NCBI RefSeq assembly: GCF_042466685.1
Contig: NZ_CP170448.1
Span: 3,658,001 to 3,722,000 of the forward strand
Length of the DNA: 64,000 bases
DNA from: Vreelandella sp042466685
Lineage (GTDB): Bacteria; Pseudomonadota; Gammaproteobacteria; Pseudomonadales; Halomonadaceae
Direction: 5' to 3'
A model generated the notes under the pieces. The model made no database searches. It was not told the DNA's origin and worked only from the letters and a program-made list of their open reading frames with translations. Shown one piece after another: positions 24,121-31,830 of the stretch (position 1 is the first letter of the stretch; each line of letters starts with the position of its first letter). A program made the translations under genes and the position numbers.

Positions 24121-25353
24121 ATGCAAACGCACTTTACCGATGCCGACCTTCAGAAGCCGCATATTCAAGAAGCGGAGCGCATTTTGCGCACCTGCGTTCA
24201 CTGCGGTTTTTGTAACGCCACCTGCCCGACGTACCAACTGTTAGGCGATGAGCGCGATGGCCCCCGCGGGCGCATCTATTTGATGAAGGAGCTGCTGGAG
24301 AGCCGCGACGATGACGACCAGGTCACCGACGAGACTCGCCTGCATCTTGATCGCTGCCTGACCTGCCTTAACTGCGAAACCACTTGCCCTTCCGGCGTGG
24401 AGTACCACAAGCTGCTGAATATAGGCCGTGCCGAAATTGAGCGGCGCGTTCCTCGCCCGGCAGGTGAGCGGGCCCAGCGCTATGTGCTGCGAAAAATGAT
24501 GGTCGAGCCCAAACGTTTCCAAGCGCTGCTAAAGCTGGGGCAAACCTTTAAGCCACTGGTACCTATCAAGTTGCGCAATAAAATGCCCGCAGCGCCGATA
24601 GATGCAGGCGCACGCCCGGATGCCAACCGCCATACCCGGCGGGTATTGATACTGGAGGGCTGCGTACAGCCGGGGCTGTCACCCAATACCAATGCTGCCA
24701 CTGCGCGGATTTTGGATCGCCTCGGCATCAGCGTCACGCCAGTGGCTGAAGCAGGCTGCTGCGGTGCCGTTGATTTTCACCTCAACGCCCAGGACGATGG
24801 GCGTGCGCGTATGCGCGCCAATATTGATGCCTGGTGGCCCTATATTGAACAAGGCACCGAAGCCATTGTGCAAACCGCCAGTGGCTGCGGCGCTTTCGTC
24901 AAAGAGTATGGTTATATGCTCAAGGATGACCCTGACTATGCCGTTAAAGCGCAAAAGGTGAGCACTCTGGCCAAGGATATTGTCGAAATCCTGCGCGATG
25001 AGCCGCTGGACGAATTGAGCGTAAACGCGTCACAACGACTGGCGTTCCACTGCCCCTGCACGCTACAACACGCTCAAAAGCTTAACGGTGCTGTCGAAGG
25101 CGTGCTGAGCAAGCTTGGCTTTGCGTTAACCCCGGTCCAGGATGCCCACCTATGCTGTGGCTCGGCAGGCACCTACTCGATCACCCAGCCTGAACTGGCC
25201 ACTCAACTACGTGACAATAAGCTCAATGCACTGGAAGCTGGAGACCCCGAAGTGATCGCAACGGCGAATATCGGCTGCCAAACCCATTTGGCAGGCGCCA
25301 ATCGCACGCCGGTACGTCACTGGGTAGAGATCGTCGATGCAGCGCTCACTTAG
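24121..25353 (+). CDS. glcF: Glycolate oxidase, iron-sulfur subunit GlcF
   Basis: 410 residues. Two ferredoxin-type [4Fe-4S] motifs are present (Cys25/28/31/35 in CVHCGFCNATCPTY, and Cys79/82/85/89 in CLTCLNCETTCPSG). Two CCG cysteine-rich domains follow (EGCVQPGLSPN with AGCCGAVDFHL, and HCPCTLQHAQK with LCCGSAGTYSI). It passes electrons from the GlcD/E flavins to the respiratory chain. GGAG lies just before the ATG; it is co-transcribed with glcE. Confidence 0.95.
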   Translation: MQTHFTDADLQKPHIQEAERILRTCVHCGFCNATCPTYQLLGDERDGPRGRIYLMKELLESRDDDDQVTDETRLHLDRCLTCLNCETTCPSGVEYHKLLNIGRAEIERRVPRPAGERAQRYVLRKMMVEPKRFQALLKLGQTFKPLVPIKLRNKMPAAPIDAGARPDANRHTRRVLILEGCVQPGLSPNTNAATARILDRLGISVTPVAEAGCCGAVDFHLNAQDDGRARMRANIDAWWPYIEQGTEAIVQTASGCGAFVKEYGYMLKDDPDYAVKAQKVSTLAKDIVEILRDEPLDELSVNASQRLAFHCPCTLQHAQKLNGAVEGVLSKLGFALTPVQDAHLCCGSAGTYSITQPELATQLRDNKLNALEAGDPEVIATANIGCQTHLAGANRTPVRHWVEIVDAALT

Positions 25354-25431
25354 CATTTAAACTTAACGTCAGGCCACGCTGGCTTTTAACAGCGCGGCCA
25401 CTTCACTCCCTCCCTTAACAAGGATTAAAAC

Positions 25432-25836
25432 ATGCAAACAAAAGCCATTCTCGCCCAAGCCGATGTAACGAATGTTCTGGATGCCGCGCAGAAAGAGGCG
25501 GACAGCAATAGCTGGCCGGTAACCATCGCGGTGACCGACGACGGCGGCCATCTGCTGGCGCTGCGTCGCTTGGATGGCGCGGCCCCTTTCAGCGCCGAAG
25601 TGGCTACGCACAAAGCGCGCAGTGCGGCGCTAGGTCGTAAAGAGACCCAGGTATTTGAAGAGATGATTAATGGTGGCCGCACGGCGTTTGTCACCGCACC
25701 GCTGCAAGGCCTGCTGTCAGGCGGCGTGCCGATTACGGTTGACGGCCATGTGGTGGGCGCTGTGGGCATTTCCGGCGTAAAACCCGACCAGGATGTACAG
25801 GTGGCTAAAGCAGGTGTTGCCGCGATTACCGGCTAA
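25432..25836 (+). CDS. glcG: GlcG heme-binding-like protein
   Basis: 134 residues of the GlcG/HbpS family: WPVTIAVTDDGGHLLALRRLDGA, THKARSAALG and GVPITVDGHVVGAVGISGVKPDQD. It is the last gene of the glc cluster, 78 bp after glcF with its own ribosome site (AAGGA). Its function in glycolate metabolism is undetermined. It ends 24 bp before the 3' end of the second group II intron. The HbpS-like gene at 19049 is a paralogue. Confidence 0.88.
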   Translation: MQTKAILAQADVTNVLDAAQKEADSNSWPVTIAVTDDGGHLLALRRLDGAAPFSAEVATHKARSAALGRKETQVFEEMINGGRTAFVTAPLQGLLSGGVPITVDGHVVGAVGISGVKPDQDVQVAKAGVAAITG

Positions 25837-25860
25837 AAGCGGTAAATTAAGGCACAGACA

Positions 25861-27785
25861 ATCGAGTAGGAAGGGGAGTCGCCTCCCCTGTCCTCTCACA
25901 CCACCGGGCATACGGTTCCGTACCACGGCGGTTCATGCAGAACGTTTAAGCCATCTTACCGTATCCAGTACCGAGATCAGTCCCTGGTCATAAAACCATT
26001 TCCTCGGCAGGGCCTGATTCATGTGCGAAGCCCCGGCATTCCACCAGGGGCCTCGACCGTTCCCCGCCGATTTCCAGGCGCGGTGCCCGTCTAGGCCTAG
26101 CCCTCGCAGCTTCCGACGCCGAGTCGATGGGCGTTTCCATTGTCGCCAGATCAGGCCGCGTAAGCGCCGGCGTATCCATTGATCCAGTGCTTCCAAGGGG
26201 CGTTTCACATCAACAAGATTGAAGTAGTTAGCCCATCCTCGTAGGACTGGCCTCAACCCTTCGATTACCCGTTGGATGTTACGCCCCCTGCCACGTTTCA
26301 GGATCTCACGGACACGCTGCATCATGCGTGTCAGGCTTGTCTTGGCGAGCGTCAGTTTCGACTGCTTGTGCCGAGTGAGGCTGTAGCCCAGGTATCCGCG
26401 TAGCCATGGCCGATCCACCGCACTTTTACGGCGATTGACCGTCAGCCGAAGTGAGCTCTCGAGATACTCACTCAAGCTGCCCATGACCCGCTCGCCTGCT
26501 CGTCGGCTCCGTACATAGATTTGTACATCGTCGGCGTAGCGGCAGAAGCGGTGGCCTCGGCGTTCCAACGCCTTGTCCATGTCGTCCAGCAGGATGTTCG
26601 CCAGTAGCGGGCTGAGGGGCCCGCCTTGGGGTGTCCCCCGCCGCCTCGGCGTGGGCAAGCCATGCTGGAACATACCCGCCTCCAGATAGCGACGGATCAA
26701 ACGCAGTACACGCTTGTCGTCAACGCGCCGCGCGACCCGTGCCATCAGCAGGTCGTGATTCACTCGGTCGAAGAAGGCTTCCAGGTCAAGATCGACCACC
26801 CAGCGGTGACCGGCGGTGACGTGGGCCTTCATGGCCGAGACGGCCTGCTTGGCGCTCCGCTTGGGGCGGTAGCCGTAACTCGACTCGGAGAAGCCCGGGT
26901 CGAAGATCGGCATCAGTACCTGGGACAGCGCTTGCTGGATTAGGCGGTCGGTAACCGTGGGAATACCGAGCTGCCGCGTCCCACCCTTGGGCTTAGGGAT
27001 CGTGGTTGCTCGGATCGGGCTGGGGTGGTACTGATCGGCCAGCAGCCGCTCGCGCAGCGTTGGCCAGTACGTCTTTAGGTGGTCGGCTAGCTGATACACC
27101 ATCATGCCATCGACACCCGGTGCGCCTTTGTTGGCAACCACCCGACGGTAAGCTCGCTCCATGTTTTCCGGGTCAACGACCCGTTCCATGAGCGAGGTTG
27201 GCTCCGCTTTCGTCCACGATAACGACGCCGGGCTCGTCTCGACGCTCACCGGCTGGGACTCGGAGTACTGCCCCTGCCCCTCTGGGTGAGTGACGGTATT
27301 CGCGTCATGGTCTGTCTTCATGATCGATCCTCGAGACGTTATCGCCTACTCGCGGTTCTTCATGTTCGGCCCTTGGTGCCGTGGTGAACCGGCACTTACT
27401 ATGGCCTCGGCTGACGTCTGGTGATCCATCCCGTCGCCTCTCGACGCCGGTAGCACCGTGGCAGACCACCAGACCTCCCAGGGTAAGACGCGCGACCTTC
27501 CCGCTTATGCCTGTCGGATTTACGTCATGGCGTTCCGTGCAAGTATCGGGCTTTGGTGAGTGTAGCCACCTTACCCCGCCATGACGCCTCGTATCCGCTT
27601 CCTGTTCGTCAGGCCAGCGTTTTGCCTCGGGCTGCCTTTGGATTCCCCCTCGCGAGGGACACCCTTGCCGTCGGCTAGCACTTCCCCTTGCCGGGCGTGC
27701 AGGGGACTTTCACCCCCAAGTCATCCTGAAGCACCACCCCCAGGAACAGCGCCGGTCAAGGCGCTGCGCGCCATGCCTGGCGCAC
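25861..27785 (-). mobile_element. Group IIC intron, copy 2 (complete, identical to copy 1)
   Basis: 1,925 bp, offset from copy 1 by exactly 23,196 bp, in the same orientation. By eye the maturase and the flanking non-coding ribozyme parts show no difference from copy 1. The 5' end (27785 downward, GTGCGCC) follows TTTTTCGTA at the foot of the tRNA-operon terminator. The 3' end at 25861 faces the glcG stop codon. Identity implies recent movement or ongoing gene conversion. Confidence 0.9.
25933..27321 (-). CDS. ltrA: Group II intron reverse transcriptase/maturase, copy 2
   Basis: 462 residues, identical in sequence to the protein encoded at 2737-4125: RT domain with YADD at 262-265, maturase domain X, no endonuclease domain. 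It has intact start and stop codons, so both introns look able to supply their own maturase. It is transcribed toward glcG, convergent with the glc operon. Confidence 0.96.
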   Translation of the reverse strand: MKTDHDANTVTHPEGQGQYSESQPVSVETSPASLSWTKAEPTSLMERVVDPENMERAYRRVVANKGAPGVDGMMVYQLADHLKTYWPTLRERLLADQYHPSPIRATTIPKPKGGTRQLGIPTVTDRLIQQALSQVLMPIFDPGFSESSYGYRPKRSAKQAVSAMKAHVTAGHRWVVDLDLEAFFDRVNHDLLMARVARRVDDKRVLRLIRRYLEAGMFQHGLPTPRRRGTPQGGPLSPLLANILLDDMDKALERRGHRFCRYADDVQIYVRSRRAGERVMGSLSEYLESSLRLTVNRRKSAVDRPWLRGYLGYSLTRHKQSKLTLAKTSLTRMMQRVREILKRGRGRNIQRVIEGLRPVLRGWANYFNLVDVKRPLEALDQWIRRRLRGLIWRQWKRPSTRRRKLRGLGLDGHRAWKSAGNGRGPWWNAGASHMNQALPRKWFYDQGLISVLDTVRWLKRSA

Positions 27786-27789
27786 TACG

Positions 27790-27821
27790 AAAAAGCCCGG
27801 ATCGATGATCCGGGCTTTTTT
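27790..27821 (-). terminator. Terminator of the tRNA operon, used as target by intron copy 2
   Basis: A 9-bp perfect stem (GCCCGGATC / GATCCGGGC) with a GAT loop is flanked by five A and six T, so it works in both directions. It lies 36 bp past the last tRNA gene. The intron begins four to five bases after its minus-strand T run. Confidence 0.93.
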
Positions 27822-27857
27822 GGAATTCGTTCGGCAAGTGCCGATCTAAATGCTTAA

Positions 27858-27934
27858 TGGCGGACCGGACGAGACTCGAACTCGCGACCTCCGGCGTGAC
27901 AGGCCGGCATTCTAACCGACTGAACTACCGGTCC
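27858..27934 (-). tRNA. tRNA-Asp (GTC)
   Basis: 77 nt including encoded CCA. A standard cloverleaf can be drawn: acceptor GGACCGG/CCGGTCC, D-loop AGTTCAGTCGGTTAGA, anticodon loop CTGTCAC, T-loop GTTCGAGTC. Last gene of the tRNA array; identical to the two other Asp genes. Confidence 0.97.
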
Positions 27935-28010
27935 ACTTAAAAGCACTTCTATAACGACCATCAAACTAACGTTTATAAGCGGTTCAGAGGCGCTTCTAAA
28001 AGGCAGGTGA

Positions 28011-28086
28011 TGGTGGGTGGTACTGGGTTCGAACCAGTGACCCCCAGCTTGTAAGGCTGGTGCTCTCCCAACTGAGCTAACCACCC
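28011..28086 (-). tRNA. tRNA-Val (TAC)
   Basis: 76 nt including CCA. Acceptor GGGTGGT/ACCACCC, D-loop AGCTCAGTTGGGAGA, anticodon loop CTTACAA, T-loop GTTCGAACC. Identical to the copy at 28430-28505. Confidence 0.97.
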
Positions 28087-28138
28087 ATCTATTAACAAAC
28101 ACCTTGTGGCACTTGCTAATCTAGCTTAGCAGTTATCA

Positions 28139-28215
28139 TGGCGGACCGGACGAGACTCGAACTCGCGACCTCCGGCGTGACAGGCCGGCATTCTAACCGA
28201 CTGAACTACCGGTCC
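28139..28215 (-). tRNA. tRNA-Asp (GTC)
   Basis: 77 nt including CCA, same sequence as the Asp gene at 27858-27934, with anticodon GTC. Middle gene of the array. Confidence 0.97.
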
Positions 28216-28282
28216 GAATCGATAACAACTATTTCAAACAACTAGTTTCAAGTAACTAGCTTAAGCAGATATGGGTTGATGC

Positions 28283-28359
28283 TGGCGGACCGGACGAGAC
28301 TCGAACTCGCGACCTCCGGCGTGACAGGCCGGCATTCTAACCGACTGAACTACCGGTCC
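28283..28359 (-). tRNA. tRNA-Asp (GTC)
   Basis: 77 nt including CCA, third identical Asp gene. It is separated from its neighbours by AT-rich spacers of about 70 bp. Confidence 0.97.
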
Positions 28360-28429
28360 GTTATGCGCATCAAAACTTAATCATACTTTTTACTACACGT
28401 TTCCAATCCATTTTAGTTACTACTAAAAA

Positions 28430-28505
28430 TGGTGGGTGGTACTGGGTTCGAACCAGTGACCCCCAGCTTGTAAGGCTGGTGCTCTCCCAACTGAGCTAAC
28501 CACCC
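28430..28505 (-). tRNA. tRNA-Val (TAC)
   Basis: 76 nt including CCA, identical to 28011-28086. First gene after the promoter at 28525-28552, so the transcript order is Val-Asp-Asp-Val-Asp. Confidence 0.97.
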
Positions 28506-28524
28506 GCTGGTCACGTGGCGCTGC

Positions 28525-28552
28525 ATTCTACAGAAGGCTTACTCAATGTCAA
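28525..28552 (-). promoter_or_regulatory. Sigma-70 promoter of the tRNA operon
   Basis: On the minus strand a consensus TTGACA (-35, 28547-28552) and TAGAAT (-10, 28525-28530) are 16 bp apart. A GC-rich discriminator (GCAGCGCC) follows the -10 box, as in stringently controlled stable-RNA promoters. The first tRNA begins about 20 bp later. Confidence 0.85.
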
Positions 28553-28587
28553 CATGCCGTGTTTAAAAATTGATTTAAAACCGTTTT

Positions 28588-29385
28588 CTAAACTAGCACG
28601 TTGCCCACTTCCGCAAGGCCAGAGCCATGAGCGCGGACGAAGGATGCCGCAACTTGGGTAGCCTCGTCAATCAAAACCGTTTGAGTCAGACCAGAAAGGC
28701 GCCGCGGCTTAAAGTCGTGATCGCCATCTTTTAGCCAAGCGAGCTGCGCGTTTTGCGGCAATCGATAGCCAGCCACCTCCTCCCGGGTGCCAAAGGGGTC
28801 ACGTTCGCCTTGTAAAACCAGCATGGGGCAGTCAATCGCAGGCCAGTGATCCAGACGTAGCTTTTCAGGCGCTTTAGTAGGGTGAAATGGGTAGCCTGCT
28901 ACCACCACTCCCGGCACTGCGCTAACGGATGGCTGCTCACTAGCTAGCGGGTGACTGGTTGGCTGTTTACTGGCAAATAGGGTCGCCACGCGCCCCCCCA
29001 TTGATTTGCCCCCAATCCATAGTGGCTCGTCAAACAAGGAATCGAGTAGCACATACCACTGGGCAAACTGCTCCAGGGTCTGGGCGATAGGCGGTGGCGG
29101 CCGACGTTTGCCGGTTTCCTGCATCTTTTGCATATAAGGGAAATCAATACATAAAACCTGTACCCCTCGATCCGCCAACGAGGTGACAAATTGACGCATG
29201 AAAGGTGACTGCTGTCCTGCCCCTGCGCCATGGGCAAACAGCAAGCGACCTATCCTGGCTTGACCATGGACAGCCAACGGCCCCATGCCCTGCACCAGAA
29301 AAGCGCCATTTGGCTGGCGCTTAAGCGCCTCTTTTAAAGCCTGAGGTAGTACCTCGATATAACCAGACAAAGCGTAATGTGACAC
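28588..29385 (-). CDS. Alpha/beta-hydrolase fold protein (Tex30/KANL3-like)
   Basis: 265 residues. RIGRLLFAHGAGAGQQSPFM provides the oxyanion-side HGAG. The nucleophile elbow is IGGKSMGGRVATLFA. The acid is probably the Asp of LVLQGERDPFG, and the catalytic His lies in KDGDHDFKP. The layout matches the bacterial KANL3/Tex30-type hydrolases usually annotated as alpha/beta hydrolase or dienelactone-hydrolase-like. The substrate is unknown. It is divergent from ccoN with a 164-bp gap. Confidence 0.85.
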   Translation of the reverse strand: MSHYALSGYIEVLPQALKEALKRQPNGAFLVQGMGPLAVHGQARIGRLLFAHGAGAGQQSPFMRQFVTSLADRGVQVLCIDFPYMQKMQETGKRRPPPPIAQTLEQFAQWYVLLDSLFDEPLWIGGKSMGGRVATLFASKQPTSHPLASEQPSVSAVPGVVVAGYPFHPTKAPEKLRLDHWPAIDCPMLVLQGERDPFGTREEVAGYRLPQNAQLAWLKDGDHDFKPRRLSGLTQTVLIDEATQVAASFVRAHGSGLAEVGNVLV

Positions 29386-29466
29386 CCAGCACTCCTGATA
29401 ATTCAGTCTTTAACCAATTGGTGTGTTCAGGTTAAGCCTCTGCTGCGCTAGAATCTTGGTCGGATC

Positions 29467-29480
29467 TTGACCTGCATCAT
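29467..29480 (+). promoter_or_regulatory. Possible ANR/FNR box upstream of ccoN
   Basis: TTGACCTGCATCAT matches the FNR consensus TTGAT-N4-ATCAA at 8 of 10 positions. It lies about 70 bp upstream of the ccoN start. The ANR gene itself is encoded at 39949, so low-oxygen activation of the oxidase operon is expected. Confidence 0.5.
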
Positions 29481-29549
29481 CAAGCGGGTGGCCGCACCCG
29501 TGCAAAATGCCACGGGTTACCCCCTAACCGCGTTCGATGGGAACATGAC

Positions 29550-30974
29550 ATGAGCACAGCATTTGAACACCCGACCTACAACTACAAGGTAGTTCGGCAG
29601 TTCGCGATTATGACCGTTGTGTGGGGCATTGTGGGAATGACCGTTGGTGTCATCCTCGCCTCGCAACTGGTTTGGCCGCAACTGAACCTCGGCATACCTT
29701 GGACTAGCTTTGGGCGCCTGCGTCCGTTACACACTAACGCCGTCATTTTCGCCTTTGGCGGATCGGCGCTCTTTGCCACGTCGTACTACGTTGTCCAGCG
29801 TACCTGTCAGACACGGCTTTTCTCTGACAAGTTAGCGGCCTTTACGTTCTGGGGCTGGCAAGCGGTTATCCTCTCCGCCGTGGTGTCACTGCCGCTAGGG
29901 CATACCACCACCAAGGAGTACGCTGAACTAGAGTGGCCGATCAACATTTTGATCGCGGTCGTCTGGATCAGCTATGCCATCGTGTTCCTAATGACGATCA
30001 AAAAGCGCACCACGTCGCATATCTATGTGGCGAACTGGTTCTTTGCGGCATTTATTTTGACCGTTGCGGTGCTGCATATCGTCAACAATGCGGCCATCCC
30101 CGTTACCCCGATGTACTCCACCTCTATCTACGCCGGTGCGGTAGATGCCATGGTGCAGTGGTGGTACGGACACAACGCTGTGGGCTTTTTCCTAACCGCA
30201 GGCTTTTTGGGCATGATGTACTACTTCGTACCCAAGCAGGCTGAACGCCCTATCTACTCCTACCGCCTCTCAATTGTCCACTTCTGGGCATTGATCATGA
30301 TCTACATGTGGGCAGGCCCTCACCATCTGCACTACACAGCGCTACCTAACTGGGCACAGTCGCTGGGTATGATTATGTCGATTATTCTGCTGGCACCCTC
30401 CTGGGGCGGCATGATCAACGGCATGATGACTCTTTCAGGGGCTTGGCATAAGCTGCGCACGGATCCGACACTACGCTTCTTGGTGGTGGCACTATCGTTC
30501 TACGGCATGTCCACCTTTGAAGGCCCGATGATGGCGATTAAGACCGTCAACGCGCTGTCGCACTACACTGACTGGACCATTGGTCACGTTCACTCCGGCG
30601 CGCTTGGCTGGGTAGCGATGATCACCATCGGCTCGATGTATCACCTGATCCCACGCGTCTTTGGGCGTACGGAAATGTACTCGGTCAACCTGATTGCCGT
30701 GCACTTCTGGCTGGCCACTATTGGCACCGTGCTCTACATCGCCTCCATGTGGGTTAACGGTATTCTGCAAGGCCTAATGTGGCGTGCGATCAACCCTGAC
30801 GGCACCTTGATGTACACCTTCGTTGAATCCGTTGAAGCCAGCGCACCGGGCTACTTTGTTCGCTTAATCGGCGGCCTCTTCTGGGTCACCGGCATGCTGA
30901 TCATGGCGTTCAATGTGTACATGACCGTTAAGCGTCGTGAGGCCATCAGCCATTCAGCGCCACAAGCTGCCTAA
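29550..30974 (+). CDS. ccoN: cbb3-type cytochrome c oxidase subunit I (CcoN)
   Basis: 474 residues with about 12 membrane helices, a heme-copper oxidase subunit I. Heme/CuB histidine segments are visible: RPLHTNAVIFAFGGSALFATSYYV, QWWYGHNAVGFFLTAGFLGMMYYFVPKQ, WAGPHHLHYTALPNW and DWTIGHVHSGALGWVAMITIGSMYHLIP (low-spin and high-spin heme ligands, CuB ligands). It reduces O2 to water with high affinity and pumps protons. First gene of ccoNOQP. Confidence 0.97.
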   Translation: MSTAFEHPTYNYKVVRQFAIMTVVWGIVGMTVGVILASQLVWPQLNLGIPWTSFGRLRPLHTNAVIFAFGGSALFATSYYVVQRTCQTRLFSDKLAAFTFWGWQAVILSAVVSLPLGHTTTKEYAELEWPINILIAVVWISYAIVFLMTIKKRTTSHIYVANWFFAAFILTVAVLHIVNNAAIPVTPMYSTSIYAGAVDAMVQWWYGHNAVGFFLTAGFLGMMYYFVPKQAERPIYSYRLSIVHFWALIMIYMWAGPHHLHYTALPNWAQSLGMIMSIILLAPSWGGMINGMMTLSGAWHKLRTDPTLRFLVVALSFYGMSTFEGPMMAIKTVNALSHYTDWTIGHVHSGALGWVAMITIGSMYHLIPRVFGRTEMYSVNLIAVHFWLATIGTVLYIASMWVNGILQGLMWRAINPDGTLMYTFVESVEASAPGYFVRLIGGLFWVTGMLIMAFNVYMTVKRREAISHSAPQAA

Positions 30975-30993
30975 ACCGGGGAAGTTGAGACCA

Positions 30994-31602
30994 ATGAAAC
31001 ACGAGATTGTCGAAAAGAACGTTGGCCTGCTTGCCGTGTTGATCCTTGTCGTGATCAGTTTCGGCGGCTTGGCGGAGGTCGTCCCACTGTTTTTCCAGAA
31101 GCAGACAACCGAGCCGGTCGAAGGCCTGGAGCCGCTGTCCGCCCTGGAACTCGAAGGCCGAGACATCTATCGCCGCGAAGGTTGCGTGGGCTGTCATTCG
31201 CAAATGGTGCGCCCATTCCGCGCCGAAACCGAACGCTACGGCCACTACAATGTGGCGGGCGAGCAGGTCTACGAGCATAACTTCCTGTGGGGCTCCAAGC
31301 GCACCGGGCCAGACCTGGCGCGCGTCGGTGGCCGCTATAGCGATGACTGGCACCGCGCCCACCTCTACAATCCCCGCGACGTAGTGCCCGAATCCATCAT
31401 GCCGGCTTACCCCTGGCTGTTTGAAAATACCCTCGATGGTGAGGCTACTCCGGCTAAAATGCGCACACTGCGCCAGCTAGGCGTGCCGTACACCGACGAA
31501 GATATTGCCAACGCTACTGCAGAGGTTCGCGGCACCCAGGAAATTACTGCCCTGGTGGCCTATCTACAGCAGCTTGGAACCGTGCTCGAGGGCACTCGTT
31601 AA
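30994..31602 (+). CDS. ccoO: cbb3-type cytochrome c oxidase mono-heme subunit (CcoO)
   Basis: 202 residues from the ATG at 30994, which has GGGGAAG upstream; the in-frame start at 30937 would overlap ccoN and is rejected. One N-terminal membrane anchor (residues 10-33) precedes a periplasmic cytochrome c domain with CVGCH at 64-68, followed by SQMVRPFRAETERYGHY, the typical CcoO signature. It carries electrons from CcoP to the CcoN centre. Confidence 0.96.
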   Translation: MKHEIVEKNVGLLAVLILVVISFGGLAEVVPLFFQKQTTEPVEGLEPLSALELEGRDIYRREGCVGCHSQMVRPFRAETERYGHYNVAGEQVYEHNFLWGSKRTGPDLARVGGRYSDDWHRAHLYNPRDVVPESIMPAYPWLFENTLDGEATPAKMRTLRQLGVPYTDEDIANATAEVRGTQEITALVAYLQQLGTVLEGTR

Positions 31603-31605
31603 GTT

Positions 31606-31830
31606 ATGGATACGGGAACTTTTCGCGGTCTCATCACGCTGATCTTGATTATCGCTTTTATCGGCATCGCCCTCTGGGCGTACTCAAAGCGACGCAAGCC
31701 AGATTTCGACGAAGCAGCTAATTTGCCCTTTGCCGACGACGATGAGCTACCGACCAGTGACAAGCACGCTCCGCGTAAACGCGACAGCGAAGTGCATTCC
31801 CGCGACGACAGGGGAGATAAGAATATATGA
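31606..31830 (+). CDS. ccoQ: cbb3-type oxidase small subunit CcoQ
   Basis: 74 residues: one membrane helix (FRGLITLILIIAFIGIALWAY), a KRRKPDFDEAANLPF tail with the DF(D/E)EAA-LPF motif common in CcoQ, and a charged C terminus. It stabilises the oxidase complex. It starts 3 bp after ccoO and overlaps ccoP by 4 bp. Confidence 0.93.
   Translation: MDTGTFRGLITLILIIAFIGIALWAYSKRRKPDFDEAANLPFADDDELPTSDKHAPRKRDSEVHSRDDRGDKNI

Noticed and set aside
27854..28102. Open frame across the tRNA-Asp and tRNA-Val genes
   Set aside because: It is translated tRNA sequence and spacer, a common false ORF.
29413..29422. ACCAATTGGT palindrome between the hydrolase and ccoN, with the same core as the urate operator at 1964-1981
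   Set aside because: Only 10 bp are symmetric, the flanking TG/CA arms of the urate site are absent, and the neighbouring genes have no purine link. Chance is a sufficient explanation.
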